Positions 26,494-37,542 of a stretch of 52,118 nucleotides of DNA are shown in pieces; the first letter of the stretch is position 1, and every line of letters begins with the position of its first letter. The notes under the pieces were generated by a model. That model ran no database searches. It was given only the letters and a program-made list of their open reading frames with translations, and was not told where the DNA came from. Both the position numbers and the translations under genes were made by a program. Origin of the DNA: Gammaproteobacteria bacterium (GTDB lineage: Bacteria; Pseudomonadota; Gammaproteobacteria; Xanthomonadales; SZUA-36). Location of the stretch: positions 1 to 52,118 of the forward strand of contig JAJRUM010000016.1 in NCBI GenBank assembly GCA_024277815.1, in the 5' to 3' direction.

Positions 26494-26650
26494 CGCGGCG
26501 ACATGGGGGTACTCCCCCTGGGACACGCTGTGAATACATGGCCCAGGCCAGCCTCTCGACCAGCACGCTGGTCTCACCTCCTCCATGTACGCTCGGAGCC
26601 TGCTCCCTGCAGGCTACGGTCCCAGGGGGAGTACCCCCATATCCCCGCTC
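26494..26650 (-). repeat. Palindromic intergenic repeat, copy 6 (inverted, with inserted module)
   Basis: On the minus strand the ends are GAGCGGGGATAT and GTCGCCGCG. Arms 26619-26638 and 26505-26524 are perfectly complementary over 20 bases. The inner hairpin is AGCCTGC, loop AGGGA, GCAGGCT (near 26597-26615). The conserved core is split by the 42-nt module between TACATGGA and TATTCACAGCG. Confidence 0.85.
26537..26578 (-). repeat. 42-nt hairpin module, second copy
   Basis: Exact inverted copy of 26247-26288. In this host repeat it lies in the core segment between the inner hairpin and the right arm, not in the inner loop, so the same module has entered two different sites of the structure. 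Confidence 0.8.
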
Positions 26651-26687
26651 GGTTCTGTGGGCGGTGATGGGTGAGTGGATTTAGTGA

Positions 26688-26723
26688 TTGAATATATGCT
26701 GGTTACTGTATATATTTACAGTA
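26688..26723 (+). promoter_or_regulatory. lexA promoter with SOS box
   Basis: TTGAAT (26688-26693) and TATATT (26711-26716) are 17 bases apart. The LexA site CTGTATATATTTACAG (26706-26721, extended TACTG...CAGTA) covers the -10, differing from the consensus CTGT-N8-ACAG palindrome at one central base. The predicted start near 26724 leaves a short leader with AGGG (26732-26735) before the ATG. This is the expected autoregulation of lexA. Confidence 0.88.
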
Positions 26724-26742
26724 ACTAATACAGGGCACTGTT

Positions 26743-27402
26743 ATGCGCCAGAAACCGTTAACCAAACGTCAAATGGAAGTTCTTAACTTTATATCAGATC
26801 ATATTGATTCTATTGGCTTTCCTCCAACCAGAAATGAACTTTCAAAGCACTTTGGCTTCCGCTCACCGAATGCTGCGGAAAGCCACCTGCGCACCCTGCA
26901 ACGCAAGGGCATGATCCATATTGAAGCAGGCCATTCCCGGGGCATCACACTGACCGCCCTGTCACACTCCAACCTGCCCGCAACAAAAACCCGCCACATG
27001 CCGTTGCCACTGGTCGGACGGGTTGCCGCCGGCAGCCCGATACTGGCGCAGGAAAACATCGAACACGAATACCGCGTGGATCCATCATTGTTTTCCTCCC
27101 CACCGCATTACCTGTTGCGCGTCGAAGGCCACAGCATGCGCGATGCCGGTATTCTTGATGGTGACCTGTTGGCAGTGCACCGCACGCCGGTGGCCCGCAA
27201 GGGGCAGATCGTGGTGGCACGACTGGATGACGAGGTTACGGTCAAACGTTTTGAACGTAGTGGCCACCAGGTACGCCTGTTACCGGAAAACCCCGATTTT
27301 GAACCCATTCTGATCGACCTGCGCAGCACCGAACTGGTGATCGAGGGCCTCGGTGTTGGGGTTATACGGCCACAGTTGGCGGCTATCAGCAAGTCCCGAT
27401 GA
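26743..27402 (+). CDS. lexA: LexA repressor
   Basis: SOS repressor that self-cleaves when RecA is activated. The 219-residue protein has the winged helix domain with [12 protein letters not shown] and the recognition region ([20 protein letters not shown]), the cleavage bond A96-G97 in VAAGSP, the nucleophile S131 (GHSMRD) and the base K168 (VTVKRF). All catalytic features are intact. It overlaps imuA by 4 bases (ATGA). Its own operator lies just upstream, and the same operator type controls dnaE2 at 40717. Confidence 0.97.
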   Translation: MRQKPLTKRQMEVLNFISDHIDSIGFPPTRNELSKHFGFRSPNAAESHLRTLQRKGMIHIEAGHSRGITLTALSHSNLPATKTRHMPLPLVGRVAAGSPILAQENIEHEYRVDPSLFSSPPHYLLRVEGHSMRDAGILDGDLLAVHRTPVARKGQIVVARLDDEVTVKRFERSGHQVRLLPENPDFEPILIDLRSTELVIEGLGVGVIRPQLAAISKSR

Positions 27403-28136
27403 CAGCGGATGCCGACACCTTAACCCGGCACCCGTTACTGTGGCGGGGCAAGCAACTCGCCCACCGCATAGCAACACTGCCTACAGGGTATGCCCGCCTG
27501 GATGCCGCCCTGCCCGGCCATGGCTGGCCACTGGCCGCTGTTACTGAGATTATCCATGCTACTCCCGGTTGTGGCGAGCTCAGCCTGTTGTTGCCAGCGC
27601 TGGCAAAGCTCAGTGAGCAGGATTGCCGGATCATCATGGTGGATCCACCGTGGATACCTTACCCTCCGGCCCTGTACAGTCACGGACTGGCACTGGAAAA
27701 GCTGTTACTGATCCGTACAAAAAACCGCAAAGACTCGTTGTGGGCTTGTGAGCAGGTACTGCGTGGCATGCCCGGCGGGGCAATGCTGGCCTGGCCGGAA
27801 AGTATTTCCTTCAGTGAGCTGCGACGCCTGCAACTGGCTGCAAAAAGTGGCCAAAAGACAGCTTTTATTTTTCGCCACAGCAGCACGGCAGCCAGCTCGT
27901 CCCCGGCTGCGTTGCGGTTGCAATTAACTGCAGATGACGATGATTTACAGGTCAGGGTATTGAAATGCCGGGGCCGGCGACCGACGGGTGCCATACGCAT
28001 CCGCCGGTCACAGTTATCTCAGCCCTTGATGCCGCCTTTGGTCAATTCCAGCGGATCCAGCAAACGCTCCAGGTCTGCATCAGAAAGCCCGGTGGTTTCT
28101 TTAGCCACGTCACGGATTGGCCGGCCTTCCTTGTAA
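27399..28136 (+). CDS. imuA: Translesion synthesis protein ImuA (SulA-like), with abnormal C-terminal extension
   Basis: ImuA is a RecA-like accessory of the ImuB/DnaE2 mutasome and is induced by DNA damage. The frame encodes 245 residues. Residues 1-204 match the family: [40 protein letters not shown], then a conserved end at [13 protein letters not shown]. After about residue 206 the frame continues for 118 bases on the strand opposite the 3' end of fumC, so the last 39 or so residues are antisense fumC and unlikely to be native. The usual partner imuB does not follow. It starts within the lexA stop and should share its SOS promoter. Confidence 0.82.
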   Translation: MTADADTLTRHPLLWRGKQLAHRIATLPTGYARLDAALPGHGWPLAAVTEIIHATPGCGELSLLLPALAKLSEQDCRIIMVDPPWIPYPPALYSHGLALEKLLLIRTKNRKDSLWACEQVLRGMPGGAMLAWPESISFSELRRLQLAAKSGQKTAFIFRHSSTAASSSPAALRLQLTADDDDLQVRVLKCRGRRPTGAIRIRRSQLSQPLMPPLVNSSGSSKRSRSASESPVVSLATSRIGRPSL

Positions 28137-29398
28137 GCCTGCTTGGCCGTGGCCGCACCCACCTCATAACCGATCACCGGGTTAAGTGCCGTCACCAGGA
28201 TGGGGTTGCGTTCCAGCGCACTGGTGATCGCATCGCTGTTGACCACAAAGCCGCTGATGGCTGAATCGGCCAGCAAACGACTGGAGTTTGCCAGTATGCT
28301 GATGCTTTGCAACAGGTTATGGGCAATCACCGGCAGCATGACATTGAGCTGGAAATTGCCGGCCTGGCCACCAATGGTGATACTGGTATCGTTGCCGATG
28401 ACCTGCGCACAAACCATGCAAACTGCTTCCGGAATCACCGGGTTGACTTTACCGGGCATGATGGAGGAACCGGGCTGCAATGCCGGCAGGGCAATTTCAC
28501 CGATACCCGCCAACGGACCGGAATTCATCAGTCGCAAATCATTGGCAATCTTCATCAGGCTGCAGGCCAGGGTTTTGAGCTGGCCGGATAATTCGACCGC
28601 CGCGTCCTGGGAGCTGATACCTTCAAAATAATTGTCGGCAGAAGCAAAACCAAAACCGGTGGCCTCTGTCAGCGCGGCAGCGACCCGTGGACCAAACTCA
28701 GGGTGGGCATTGATACCGGTACCCACTGCACTGCCCCCCTGAGGAAGCTGGTTGATACGCTGCAAGGCGCTTTCAATACGGCTGATATTCGACTGGATCT
28801 GTTGTGCCCAGCACGCCAGTTCCTGGCCGAAGGTGACCGGCATCGCATCCATCAGGTGGGTGCGACCGGTTTTGACAACCTCGTTCAGTTCGGCAGATTT
28901 TTTCTCCAGAACACCATGCAAGTGTTGCAACGCAGGTAACAGTGCCTCGCTGGTCTCAAGGCAGGCACTGACCTGGATAGCGGTTGGAATCACGTCATTG
29001 GAGCTTTGCCCCATATTCACATGGTCATTGGGGTGCACGCTGGTGCCAGCCTGGCTGGCCAGGTGGGCGATGACCTCATTGGCATTCATATTGCTGCTGG
29101 TACCCGAGCCGGTCTGGAAAATATCAATCGGGAAATGATCGTTGACTTCACCAGCGGAAACCTTGCCGGCTGCCGTGATAATGGCTGCCGTGATATCACC
29201 ATCCAGCAGGCCCAGATCGTTGTTAACCGTGGCCGCAGCCGACTTGATCAGCCCCAGTGCACGGATCAGCGCCGTTGGCATCGCAAGGCCGCTGATTGGA
29301 AAATTATTGACCGCACGCTGGGTTTGCGCGCCCCATAAAGCATCTGCGGGAACCTGCAACTCTCCCATCGTGTCTCTTTCGGTTCGGGTCTCAGTCAT
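28019..29398 (-). CDS. fumC: Fumarate hydratase class II
   Basis: Iron-independent fumarase of the TCA cycle. The 459 residues start with the family-typical MGELQVPADALWGAQTQRAV (after ten leading residues, as in E. coli FumC), and include SSNDVIPTAIQVSA, TGRTHLMDAMPVTFGQE and the signature GSSIMPGKVNPVIPEAV. Its 3' end is overlapped by the convergent imuA frame. A TATAAT hexamer on the minus strand at 29448-29443 may be its -10. Being oxygen-stable, it fits the oxidative-stress genes nearby. Confidence 0.97.
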   Translation of the reverse strand: MTETRTERDTMGELQVPADALWGAQTQRAVNNFPISGLAMPTALIRALGLIKSAAATVNNDLGLLDGDITAAIITAAGKVSAGEVNDHFPIDIFQTGSGTSSNMNANEVIAHLASQAGTSVHPNDHVNMGQSSNDVIPTAIQVSACLETSEALLPALQHLHGVLEKKSAELNEVVKTGRTHLMDAMPVTFGQELACWAQQIQSNISRIESALQRINQLPQGGSAVGTGINAHPEFGPRVAAALTEATGFGFASADNYFEGISSQDAAVELSGQLKTLACSLMKIANDLRLMNSGPLAGIGEIALPALQPGSSIMPGKVNPVIPEAVCMVCAQVIGNDTSITIGGQAGNFQLNVMLPVIAHNLLQSISILANSSRLLADSAISGFVVNSDAITSALERNPILVTALNPVIGYEVGAATAKQAYKEGRPIRDVAKETTGLSDADLERLLDPLELTKGGIKG

Positions 29399-29498
29399 CA
29401 GCTTAGCTCCATTGCCATAATTACATGAATATTCAAGCCCATATTATAGGCTCACAGCGGTGTCAGTGGTATCATGGCGCTGCCTAAATAAGAGCTGA

Positions 29499-30886
<1,388 letters not shown>

Positions 30887-30887
<1 letters not shown>

Positions 30888-32026
30888 TGGTGGCACCACT
30901 GGGCGATCTGAGTCCGGCACAATTCCTCGCTCAGTACTGGCAGAAAAAACCCTGCCTGATCCGCCAGGCAATACCTGACTTCGAACCACTGCTCAACGGC
31001 GACGACCTCGCCGGGCTGGCCTGTGAAGAGATGGCAGAATCACGCTTGATCAGTGGCAGCTTTGCGGCGGCAGACTGGCAGGTGCAGCACGGACCGTTTG
31101 ATGAGGCGGTATTCTCCTCGCTTGGAGAGGAAAACTGGACACTGCTGGTGCAGGATGTGGAGAAACACTACGCACCGCTGCAGGCCTTGATGGCACAGTT
31201 CCGATTCATTCCCAACTGGCGTCTTGATGACCTGATGATCAGCTATGCGGCCAGCGGCGGTTCGGTTGGCCCGCACACCGACCAATATGATGTTTTCCTG
31301 TTGCAGGCGGAAGGCACACGGCGCTGGCAGATCGCAGAAACATACAACCCAGAACTGTTGCCTGACTGCGCGCTCAACGTATTGCGCCGGTTTACGCCTG
31401 AGCAGGAATGGCTGCTGGAACCCGGTGATATGTTGTATTTACCACCCAATGTTGCCCACCACGGCGTGGCCCTCGAACCGGGCATGACCTGGTCGATCGG
31501 CTCGCGCGCACCCTCGGCTGCAGATTTGCTGCAGGGGCTCGGCGAATGGCTGGCTTTTACCGATAACGAAGGCAGCCGTTACCGGGACCCTCACCTTGAA
31601 CCTGCCACCCGGCCAGGTGAAATCACCAGCGACGCCCTGCAAGGCCTGCGCGAACTGATGCTGACGCACATCAACGACAAAAATAGCAGTGATGCGTTTC
31701 TCACCACCTTCATGAGTCGCTTCAGACTGGCCCACGAACCCGTTCCACCACCCGCATCAATGCAGCCCGAAGCCGTTTTACAGGCGTTGCAGGAAGGGCA
31801 GACACTGTTGCGCAATCCATGGACACGACTGGTATGGACGGAGGCCGATGGTCGTGCCCGTCTGCTCGTTGCCGGACAGGCCCGCGAGTGCGAAATCTGG
31901 CTGGCCACGGCGCTGTGCACCGGACAGCAACCTGAGATCAATACCAGCAGGGTGGACAGCGAGGCTCTTGCCACTCTGACCCGGCTGATAAACAGCGGCC
32001 ATTTTCTGCTCAATCCATTTAAGTAA
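30887..32026 (+). CDS. roxA: Ribosomal oxygenase RoxA (YcfD), 50S L16 arginine hydroxylase
   Basis: Fe(II)/2-oxoglutarate-dependent cupin oxygenase; E. coli YcfD hydroxylates an arginine of ribosomal protein L16. The 379-residue protein has the JmjC-like metal motif GPHTDQYDVFLLQ (His, Asp) and the third ligand in YLPPNVAHHGVAL, then a winged-helix-like C-terminal part. ATG 30887 with AGGTGATGA upstream is chosen; a TTG three bases earlier is less likely. It is coupled to purB through a TGATG junction and precedes sucA, whose enzyme consumes the same co-substrate, 2-oxoglutarate. Confidence 0.92.
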
Positions 32027-32041
32027 GCCCACCTAAACGGG

Positions 32042-32047
32042 TATAAT
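32042..32047 (+). promoter_or_regulatory. Possible sucA -10 element
   Basis: Perfect TATAAT 40 bases before the sucA GTG. The -35 region is weak (TTAAGT at 32019-32024 with 17-base spacing). It suggests the suc operon can be transcribed independently of purB-roxA. Confidence 0.4.
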
Positions 32048-32086
32048 GTTCGGCTCGGCACAATCTTCACACAAGGCTTTGAACCA

Positions 32087-34909
32087 GTGAGCTCAACCCT
32101 CGAGCAGTTATACCAGTCCTCGCACCTTTACGGCGGCAATGCACCCTATATCGAGGCGTGGTACGAGGCGTGGCTGGAAGATCCGCAATCGGTGCCGGAA
32201 CAGTGGCGCAAATACTTCGAATCACTGCCGCAGGCCACTGAACCTGAAAGCGGCCACCTGCAGATTGGTGAACGCTTCCGGCTACTCAAAGATGGCCCCA
32301 CGCAGCTGGTCCCAAGTGTTGAGTTCACTGACCACAAGCAGGCCGGCGTATCCCGGTTGGTCAACTCGTATCGAATCCGTGGTCACGAAATCGCCAAACT
32401 GGACCCGTTGGGCAAAGCCCACCATGGGCCGGTTGCTGACCTTGAACTGGCATTTCACGACCTCGAAAATGCCGATCTTCAACATGAATTTGATACCGGT
32501 TCACTGGCAGCCCCCGCGCGGATGAAGCTGGCCGACATTCTCATCCTGGTGCAGCGCGTGTACTGTAAAAGTATCGGTGTTGAATACATGCATATCGTCG
32601 ATACCGCCAAGCGTGACTGGCTGCGGCAACGACTGGAAGGCCCGCAGGGCCATTATGCCGTCAACGACGAGGAACGCTTACGCATCCTGCAGATGCTGAC
32701 CGCTGCTGAAGGCCTGGAAAAATACCTGCATACCCGCTATGTCGGGCAAAAACGCTTTTCACTGGAAGGTGGCGACAGCCTGATCCCGTTACTGCACGAA
32801 ACCATGCTGTATACCGGCACCAATGGCGTGCAGGAAGTGGTGATCGGTATGGCCCACCGCGGGCGCCTGAATGTACTGGTCAACATACTGGGAAAATCAC
32901 CCTCCATGCTGTTCGATGAATTTGAAGGCAAGCATGCCAACAATGACCCGGATCGCCCCGGCGATGTGAAGTACCACCTCGGTTTTGCCTCGGATATTCA
33001 GACACCGGGCGGCGAGATGCACATGGCACTGGCATTCAACCCCTCGCACCTTGAGATCGTTGATCCGGTAGTGCTGGGGTCGGCCCGTGCCCGCCAGGCC
33101 CGACGCGGGGATCACAGCCACGACCAGGTCATGCCCATTCTGATCCACGGCGATGCGGCCTTCTCCGGCCAGGGCGTGATCATGGAACTGTTTCAGATGT
33201 CCGAGGTACGCGGTTTCGCAGTCGGAGGGACACTGCACATCGTCATCAACAACCAGATTGGTTTTACCACCAGTAAGCTCGAGGATACGCGCTCTACCCT
33301 GTACTGCACAGCGATTGCCAAGATGGTGCATGCACCCATTTTTCACGTCAATGCCGACGACCCGGAAGCCGTGCACCATGTGATGAAAATCGCCTGTGAC
33401 TTCCGCCGGGAATTCAAACGTGATGTCGTGATTGACCTCGTTTGTTACCGTCGCCACGGCCACAACGAAGCGGATGAGCCGGCTGCTACGCAACCGATGA
33501 TGTACAAAATCATCCGCGGCATGCAGACCACCCGGCAAAAATATGCCGAAGACCTGCTGCAGCGCAAAATCATTGCGCCCGAAGTGCCTCAACAAATGAT
33601 GGATGACTATCGTCAGCGCCTCGATGACGGCCAGCAGGTCGCAGATATCGAGGCACACCCGCACAGCAATAAGCATGGTGCCAACTGGTCGCGTTTCGAA
33701 CACAACCAGCCAACAGCGGCCGGGACCGTCAAAACCGGCATGGCCATTGCCGAGGTTGCCGCCCTCGCTGAGCAGATGACGCAATTGCCGGATGGCTTTG
33801 AATTACATCCCCGGGTCCGGAAGATCGTCACTGACCGGCAAAAAATGGCCCGGGGTGAGCTACGCCTGGACTGGGGTTTTTGCGAAACCGCCGCCTATGC
33901 CAGCCTGATCGCCGACGGCACCAATTTGCGCCTGGTCGGCCAGGATTCAGGTCGCGGCACATTCTTCCACCGCCACGCGGTGCTGCATAACCAGATCGAC
34001 GGCACCACCCTGACGCCACTGGCCGAAATTAACCCCGAAGTACATGTCGAAATTATCGACTCATTGCTGTCAGAAGAGGCCGTTACCGGCTTTGAGTACG
34101 GTTACGCAACTGCCGCACCGGGCACGCTGGTGATCTGGGAAGCACAATTTGGTGATTTCGCCAATGGTGCGCAGGTGGTCATTGACCAGTTCCTGACGTC
34201 CGGAGAAGCCAAGTGGGGACGTTTATGCGGGCTGGTCATGTTTCTGCCGCATGGCTATGAAGGCCAGGGCCCGGAGCATTCCAGCGCCCGCCTTGAACGT
34301 TTTATGCAGTTATGTTCCAACGACAACATCCAGGTTTGCGTGCCAACAACACCGGCCCAGATGTTCCACATGATTCGCCGGCAGATCATGATGACGACCC
34401 GCAAACCATTGATCGTCATGACACCCAAAAGCCTGTTGCGCAACAAGGCCTCGACCTCCAGTCTCGACGATCTGGCCAGCAATGGTTTCCAGCCTGTCAT
34501 CGACGACCCGGATATCACTGACAAAACATGGGTTAAACGGATCGTGCTGTGTTCAGGCAAGGTCTACTATGACGTGGCGGATGCCATCGCCACTGCAGAA
34601 AAGAAAGATGTGGCCGTGGTACGCGTCGAGCAACTTTACCCGATCCCGCACCAGCAACTGTCCTCGATAGTACAAAGCTACCCCGGTTGCACCGAAGTCG
34701 CCTGGTGCCAGGAAGAACCACAGAATCAGGGTGCGTGGTACCAGAGCAAGCATAACCTGTTGGCCAACATGCGCACCGACCAATCACTTTTTTACGCCGG
34801 ACGTCCCAGCTCAGCTTCGCCTGCGGTGGGTTACTATTCCGTGCATAACCTGGAACAACAGGAACTGGTCAACGAGGCGATTACCCTCGGTGCCGGCCTG
34901 AAACAGTAG
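32087..34909 (+). CDS. sucA: 2-oxoglutarate dehydrogenase E1 component
   Basis: Thiamine-diphosphate decarboxylase of the TCA-cycle 2-oxoglutarate dehydrogenase complex. The 940-residue protein has the E1 N-terminal segment [39 protein letters not shown], the cofactor region [19 protein letters not shown] with [10 protein letters not shown], and the C-terminal transketolase-like part ([34 protein letters not shown]). The start codon is GTG at 32087. It is followed after 11 bases by sucB. The sdhCDAB genes that often precede it are not here. Confidence 0.98.
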   Translation: MSSTLEQLYQSSHLYGGNAPYIEAWYEAWLEDPQSVPEQWRKYFESLPQATEPESGHLQIGERFRLLKDGPTQLVPSVEFTDHKQAGVSRLVNSYRIRGHEIAKLDPLGKAHHGPVADLELAFHDLENADLQHEFDTGSLAAPARMKLADILILVQRVYCKSIGVEYMHIVDTAKRDWLRQRLEGPQGHYAVNDEERLRILQMLTAAEGLEKYLHTRYVGQKRFSLEGGDSLIPLLHETMLYTGTNGVQEVVIGMAHRGRLNVLVNILGKSPSMLFDEFEGKHANNDPDRPGDVKYHLGFASDIQTPGGEMHMALAFNPSHLEIVDPVVLGSARARQARRGDHSHDQVMPILIHGDAAFSGQGVIMELFQMSEVRGFAVGGTLHIVINNQIGFTTSKLEDTRSTLYCTAIAKMVHAPIFHVNADDPEAVHHVMKIACDFRREFKRDVVIDLVCYRRHGHNEADEPAATQPMMYKIIRGMQTTRQKYAEDLLQRKIIAPEVPQQMMDDYRQRLDDGQQVADIEAHPHSNKHGANWSRFEHNQPTAAGTVKTGMAIAEVAALAEQMTQLPDGFELHPRVRKIVTDRQKMARGELRLDWGFCETAAYASLIADGTNLRLVGQDSGRGTFFHRHAVLHNQIDGTTLTPLAEINPEVHVEIIDSLLSEEAVTGFEYGYATAAPGTLVIWEAQFGDFANGAQVVIDQFLTSGEAKWGRLCGLVMFLPHGYEGQGPEHSSARLERFMQLCSNDNIQVCVPTTPAQMFHMIRRQIMMTTRKPLIVMTPKSLLRNKASTSSLDDLASNGFQPVIDDPDITDKTWVKRIVLCSGKVYYDVADAIATAEKKDVAVVRVEQLYPIPHQQLSSIVQSYPGCTEVAWCQEEPQNQGAWYQSKHNLLANMRTDQSLFYAGRPSSASPAVGYYSVHNLEQQELVNEAITLGAGLKQ

Positions 34910-34920
34910 ATGAGAAAACC

Positions 34921-36087
34921 ATGAGTACAGAAATTAAAGTTCCGATACTGCCAGAGTCTGTTGCTGATGCAACCATTGCGGAATGGCACAAACAACCCGG
35001 CGACAGCATTCATCGTGATGAGAATCTGGTGGACCTGGAAACCGATAAAGTGGTGCTGGAAGTACCCTCGCCCGTTGATGGCGTGATCAGGGAAATTATC
35101 CACGACACCGGGGATACCGTTACCAGCGGTGAGTTGCTCGGCATCATTGAAGAGGGTCCGGTTGAGGCTGCCCCGCCAGCGACTGCCGAGCCTGCCGAAA
35201 CCGTAGCGGCCCCCGCCGGGGCGGAAGCAACACCCACTACTTCATCCGCCATCCTCAGCCCCGCTGCACGGCGGGTGGCCGAAGAAGAGCAGGCCGATGT
35301 CAGCCAACTGGCCGGAACCGGCCGCGGTGGACGCATCACCAAAGGCGATGTGATCGATTACGTGCGCCAAAACCCACCGACAGGGCCCCGTCCTGAAGAG
35401 CGCGTCAAGATGACCCGTTTGCGTTCGCGCGTGGCCGAGCGTATGAAAGAGGCACAGAACACGGCGGCCATACTGACCTCATTTAACGAAGTGGACCTGC
35501 AGGCTGTGATGGAGCTACGTAAAAATTACCAGGAGGCCTTCCAGCAGGAGCATGGTGTCAAACTTGGATTGATGTCCTTTTTCGTGAAAGCCGTGTGCGA
35601 TGCATTGCGCAAATACCCCATCGTCAACGCATCACTGGAAGGTAACGAGATTGTTTATCATGGTTACCAGGATGTTGGTATTGCGGTGTCGACAGAACGC
35701 GGCCTGATGGTGCCGGTCCTCAGAAACGCCGAACACCTCTCACTGGCTGACGCGGAGCGCAACATCCGCGAATTTGCCGGCAAAGCCCGCGATGGCAGCA
35801 TTACGCTGGAGGATCTGCAGGGTGGCACTTTCACCATCACCAACGGCGGAACATTCGGCTCCCTGCTGTCTACTCCCCTGCTCAATCCACCGCAGAGCGC
35901 GATCCTCGGTATGCACAATATCAAGCAACGCCCGGTCGTTGTGGAGGGTGAAATCGTCGCCCGGCCGATGATGTATATCGCCCTCAGTTATGACCACCGG
36001 ATCATCGATGGCAAGGACGCGGTGCTATTCCTCGTCGCCGTCAAAGAAACACTGGAAGACCCGGCCCGCTTACTGCTGGGCCTGTAA
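34921..36087 (+). CDS. sucB: Dihydrolipoyllysine-residue succinyltransferase (E2 of 2-OGDH)
   Basis: Core of the 2-oxoglutarate dehydrogenase complex. The 388 residues comprise one lipoyl domain with the modified lysine K43 ([16 protein letters not shown]), an Ala/Pro/Thr-rich linker (about 80-110), the E1/E3-binding domain ([31 protein letters not shown]) and the catalytic domain ending in [18 protein letters not shown] with the active-site His and Asp. Single-lipoyl architecture is normal for SucB. Twelve bases separate it from lpd. Confidence 0.98.
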   Translation: MSTEIKVPILPESVADATIAEWHKQPGDSIHRDENLVDLETDKVVLEVPSPVDGVIREIIHDTGDTVTSGELLGIIEEGPVEAAPPATAEPAETVAAPAGAEATPTTSSAILSPAARRVAEEEQADVSQLAGTGRGGRITKGDVIDYVRQNPPTGPRPEERVKMTRLRSRVAERMKEAQNTAAILTSFNEVDLQAVMELRKNYQEAFQQEHGVKLGLMSFFVKAVCDALRKYPIVNASLEGNEIVYHGYQDVGIAVSTERGLMVPVLRNAEHLSLADAERNIREFAGKARDGSITLEDLQGGTFTITNGGTFGSLLSTPLLNPPQSAILGMHNIKQRPVVVEGEIVARPMMYIALSYDHRIIDGKDAVLFLVAVKETLEDPARLLLGL

Positions 36088-36099
36088 CAGGAAACCAAC

Positions 36100-37527
36100 A
36101 TGACAGATAAATTTGATGTGATCGTAATCGGCGGTGGGCCCGGCGGTTATGTAGCCGCGATCCGGGCTGCGCAACTGGGCCTCAACACTGCCTGTATCGA
36201 CATGAATACCGGCAAGGACGGCAAATCCGCACTGGGGGGCACCTGCCTTAACGTCGGGTGCATCCCCTCCAAGGCGTTGCTGGACAGTTCCAAGCACTAC
36301 CACCATTTGCAACACGACTACGCCGCACACGGCATCAGCGTCAGCGATGCCAGCATGGATGTCAAAACCATGATCGCGCGCAAGGACGGCGTGGTCAGCC
36401 AGCTTACCGGTGGCGTTGCCCAGCTGTTCAGGGCTAACAAGGTCAAGCAGTTGCATGGCCGTGGCCGTCTGCTGGCCGACCGCCGGGTTGAGTTCACGCC
36501 ACATGCATCCGAAGAGACCCGACTACTGACCGCAGATAACATCATCCTGGCGGCCGGTTCTGTGCCGGTTGCCATACCCAACGTCAGCTACGATGATGAA
36601 TACATCATCGACAATGCCGGTGCGCTGGACCTGACCGAAGTGCCGAAGCGCCTGGGCGTCATTGGTGCCGGCGTCATCGGCCTTGAGCTTGGCTCGGTCT
36701 GGCAACGGCTGGGTGCTGAGGTCACCCTGCTTGAAGCATTGCCAACACTCCTCGCTGCAGCCGATAAGGATATCTCCAAACAGGCTGCGCGCCTGTTCAA
36801 AAAGCAGGGCCTGGATATCCGTTTGGGTACACTGGTCAAATCAGCCAGCGTGGTGGGCGGTGAAATAAAAGTGCTACTGGAAGATAAAAGTGGCACAAGC
36901 GAGGTTCACTTTGACCGGTTACTGGTCGCCGTAGGGCGTAAACCCTATACCGAAGGCCTGCTGGCCGAAGACAGCGCTGTGGATCTGAACCAGCACGGCC
37001 AGATCGAGGTGAATGAAAAGTCGCAGACCACCGTTGCCGGAGTGTGGGCGATTGGCGATTGCGTGCGCGGCCCGATGCTCGCCCACAAAGCCTCTGAAGA
37101 GGGTATCGCAGTGGCTGAAATGATTGCCGGTAAAGCCGCACATATCCATTTTGATACCATCCCCTGGGTCATCTACACTGATCCGGAAATTGCCTGGGTG
37201 GGCAAGACCGAGCAGCAACTGAAAGAAGAAGGCGTGGCCTACCGGTCAGGCTCATTCCCGTTTGCGGCCACTGGTCGCGGCCTGGCCATAGGCAATGCAC
37301 CGGGCCTGGTCAAAATGCTCGCCGATGAGGACAGCGACGAAATTCTTGGCGTGCATATCATTGGTCCCGGCGCCTCCGAACTGATTGCAGAATGCGTGGT
37401 GACGATGGAGTTCCAGGGTGCGGCAGAAGACCTGGCGCGCATTGTCCACGCCCATCCGACACTGTCGGAGGCCGTTCACGAGGCAGCGCTGCACGTTGAT
37501 AAACGTGCGATCCACAGAGGTAACTGA
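36100..37527 (+). CDS. lpdA: Dihydrolipoamide dehydrogenase (E3)
   Basis: FAD/NAD disulfide reductase that reoxidises the lipoyl groups. The 475 residues have the FAD motif VIVIGGGPGGYVAAIRAAQL, the redox disulfide C49/C54 (GGTCLNVGCIPSKALL), the NAD motif VIGAGVIGLELGSVW, and the C-terminal active-site His-Glu pair in HAHPTLSEAVHEAAL. AGGAAA precedes the ATG. Being in the suc operon it is probably the E3 for 2-OGDH; sharing with pyruvate dehydrogenase cannot be judged here. Confidence 0.98.
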   Translation: MTDKFDVIVIGGGPGGYVAAIRAAQLGLNTACIDMNTGKDGKSALGGTCLNVGCIPSKALLDSSKHYHHLQHDYAAHGISVSDASMDVKTMIARKDGVVSQLTGGVAQLFRANKVKQLHGRGRLLADRRVEFTPHASEETRLLTADNIILAAGSVPVAIPNVSYDDEYIIDNAGALDLTEVPKRLGVIGAGVIGLELGSVWQRLGAEVTLLEALPTLLAAADKDISKQAARLFKKQGLDIRLGTLVKSASVVGGEIKVLLEDKSGTSEVHFDRLLVAVGRKPYTEGLLAEDSAVDLNQHGQIEVNEKSQTTVAGVWAIGDCVRGPMLAHKASEEGIAVAEMIAGKAAHIHFDTIPWVIYTDPEIAWVGKTEQQLKEEGVAYRSGSFPFAATGRGLAIGNAPGLVKMLADEDSDEILGVHIIGPGASELIAECVVTMEFQGAAEDLARIVHAHPTLSEAVHEAALHVDKRAIHRGN

Positions 37528-37542
37528 TAAACGGAGAACGAG

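Larger units (their letters stand above)
26139..26742. other. Intergenic repeat pair and lexA control region, no gene
   Basis: 604 bases without a gene. It holds repeat copy 3 (26197-26356, plus), about 135 bases of unrelated DNA, copy 6 (26494-26650, minus), and the lexA promoter with its SOS box (26688-26721). The two repeats face each other, so this stretch could fold on itself over the shared 42-nt module. Short frames here are not believed. Confidence 0.8.

Noticed and set aside
26259-26586. Several 69-89 codon frames on both strands over repeats 3 and 6
   Set aside because: They read the same repeat DNA in opposite directions, and similar peptides arise at 6420-6671; the repeat explains them.
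32897-33784. 295-codon frame antisense to sucA
   Set aside because: sucA is a complete, conserved gene; the antisense frame is a codon-bias shadow.
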